Of a stretch of 6,777 nucleotides of DNA, positions 6,107 to 6,777 are shown in pieces. The DNA is from QHBQ01 sp038230695 (GTDB lineage: Bacteria > Chloroflexota > Chloroflexia > QHBQ01), in the NCBI GenBank assembly GCA_038230695.1, contig JBBRMT010000249.1:1-6777 (forward strand). Reading direction: 5' to 3'. Both the position numbers and the translations under genes were made by a program. Below the pieces are notes generated by a model. That model worked only from the letters and a program-made list of their open reading frames with translations. It did no database searches and was not told where the DNA came from. Each line of letters opens with the position of its first letter. Position 1 is the first letter of the stretch.

Positions 6107-6733
6107 TCATTGCTGCCAGTTGGTTTGGTCTTGCAACTGCACATGACCATCGTGCAACTGATAGAGATGGTCGAACCGCTTTTGCTCGAAGAACATATGC
6201 GAGATGACCAGCACCGCGTCGCCCGCAGCCCTTAGCTCTTCAGCCAGTTGCCAGAAGCGTTGGTAGGTCTCCCAGTCGAATCCCTGATATGGCTCATCTA
6301 GCAGCAGCACCTTCGGCTGGTGCATCAGCGCCAGGGTCAGGTTCAGCTTCTGCTTCGTCCCACCGCTGAGGTTGCCCACCACTTCGCCGCGATATTGCTG
6401 GTAGCCTAGCTCTGCGATTAGCGCATCGGCGCGGCTAAGGCTCTGGATACCGTAGGCAGCGCGGAAGTAGTCGAGGTGCTGACCCACGCTCAAGGCATCG
6501 TTCAGCAGCACGGTCTGGGGGCAGTAACCCATCGCCGCACTGCGGAACACCTCACCATGGTCGGGCCTTAGCTCGCCCGCCAGGATGCGTAGCAGAGTAG
6601 ACTTGCCCGACCCATTCTCTCCCACAATGCCCACCATGGTGCCGGGATAGACATCGAAGCTAACCCCTTTAAGCACATTGTGGCGGCCAAACGATTTTTG
6701 CAGATCACGCGCCTGCAGCAGTGGTTGGGACAT
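6107..6733 (-). CDS. ABC transporter ATP-binding protein
   Basis: A 208-residue nucleotide-binding subunit, a compact single ABC domain. It has all the catalytic motifs in order: Walker A GENGSGKST (38-46), Q-loop glutamine in YCPQ (Q73), ABC signature LSGGT (122-126), Walker B VLLLDEP (142-148) with catalytic E147, a D-loop reading GFD in place of the common GLD (151-153), and the switch histidine in ISH (H169). It should therefore hydrolyse ATP. The partner is most likely the ABC-2 permease encoded two genes downstream, forming a homodimeric or heterodimeric exporter at the inner membrane. The start at 6733 is supported by AAGGAG (6745-6750) with an 11-base gap; no other start codon gives a better site. 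The close placement of that site to the window edge suggests a further upstream operon member outside view. No substrate can be inferred. Confidence 0.95.
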   Translation of the reverse strand: MSQPLLQARDLQKSFGRHNVLKGVSFDVYPGTMVGIVGENGSGKSTLLRILAGELRPDHGEVFRSAAMGYCPQTVLLNDALSVGQHLDYFRAAYGIQSLSRADALIAELGYQQYRGEVVGNLSGGTKQKLNLTLALMHQPKVLLLDEPYQGFDWETYQRFWQLAEELRAAGDAVLVISHMFFEQKRFDHLYQLHDGHVQLQDQTNWQQ

Positions 6734-6744
6734 AATTCAGGTAG

Positions 6745-6750
6745 CTCCTT
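6745..6750 (-). promoter_or_regulatory. Ribosome binding site of the ABC ATPase gene
   Basis: AAGGAG on the minus strand lies 11 bases before the ATG at 6733. The spacing is a little long. No promoter is visible in the 44 bases left before the window edge, so the operon probably begins outside the window. Confidence 0.6.
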
Positions 6751-6777
6751 TCATCGGGGCGCGTCGCACGTACCCCA

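Noticed and set aside
6073..6150. N-terminal extension of the Ddn-like protein into the ATPase gene
   Set aside because: The 26 extra residues are polar and family-unlike, and the ATG at 6072 has a well-spaced AAGGGA site. The overlap with the ATPase gene is unnecessary.

Overview
The window reads as a moderately GC-rich bacterial chromosome segment of ordinary, non-mobile character. Two of its six genes belong to families tied to the deazaflavin cofactor F420: a luciferase-like monooxygenase and a Ddn/nitroreductase-like protein. Together with Shine-Dalgarno starts, an E. coli-like sigma-70 promoter, a DUF1622 protein and a ClC protein carrying CBS and RCK_C tails, this points to a Chloroflexota or actinobacterial genome. 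Chloroflexota is my preference, by inference only. I see no rRNA, tRNA, CRISPR array, insertion sequence, integrase or phage gene.

Layout, left to right. Positions 1-642 (minus) hold the N-terminal 214 residues of an EamA/DMT-type transporter that runs off the left edge. Positions 814-1689 (minus) encode an LLM-class F420-dependent oxidoreductase. It is preceded by the best promoter in the window (1776-1804), which places the true start at the internal ATG at 1689. Positions 1863-3935 (minus) encode a ClC anion channel/exchanger with a CBS pair and a C-terminal TrkA_C (RCK_C) domain. A 330-base divergent region with a promoter candidate in each direction separates it from a small DUF1622 membrane protein (4267-4710, plus). 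To the right lies a minus-strand operon: ABC ATPase (6107-6733), Ddn-like F420-dependent reductase (5584-6072), then ABC-2 type permease (4504-5517).

The right-hand operon looks like one unit, a small ABC exporter with a cofactor-dependent reductase between its ATPase and permease genes. Gaps are 34 and 66 bases, and each gene has its own ribosome binding site. Its substrate cannot be read from the sequence. The permease frame runs 207 bases into the convergent DUF1622 gene in exact antisense codon register. Its last 68 residues look like accidental read-through rather than permease.

I found no clear undescribed defence or mobile system. The points most worth checking are the permease/DUF1622 overlap, the replacement of the ClC internal proton-glutamate by isoleucine, the reductase inside the exporter operon, and a dyad inside the strong promoter of the oxidoreductase gene.
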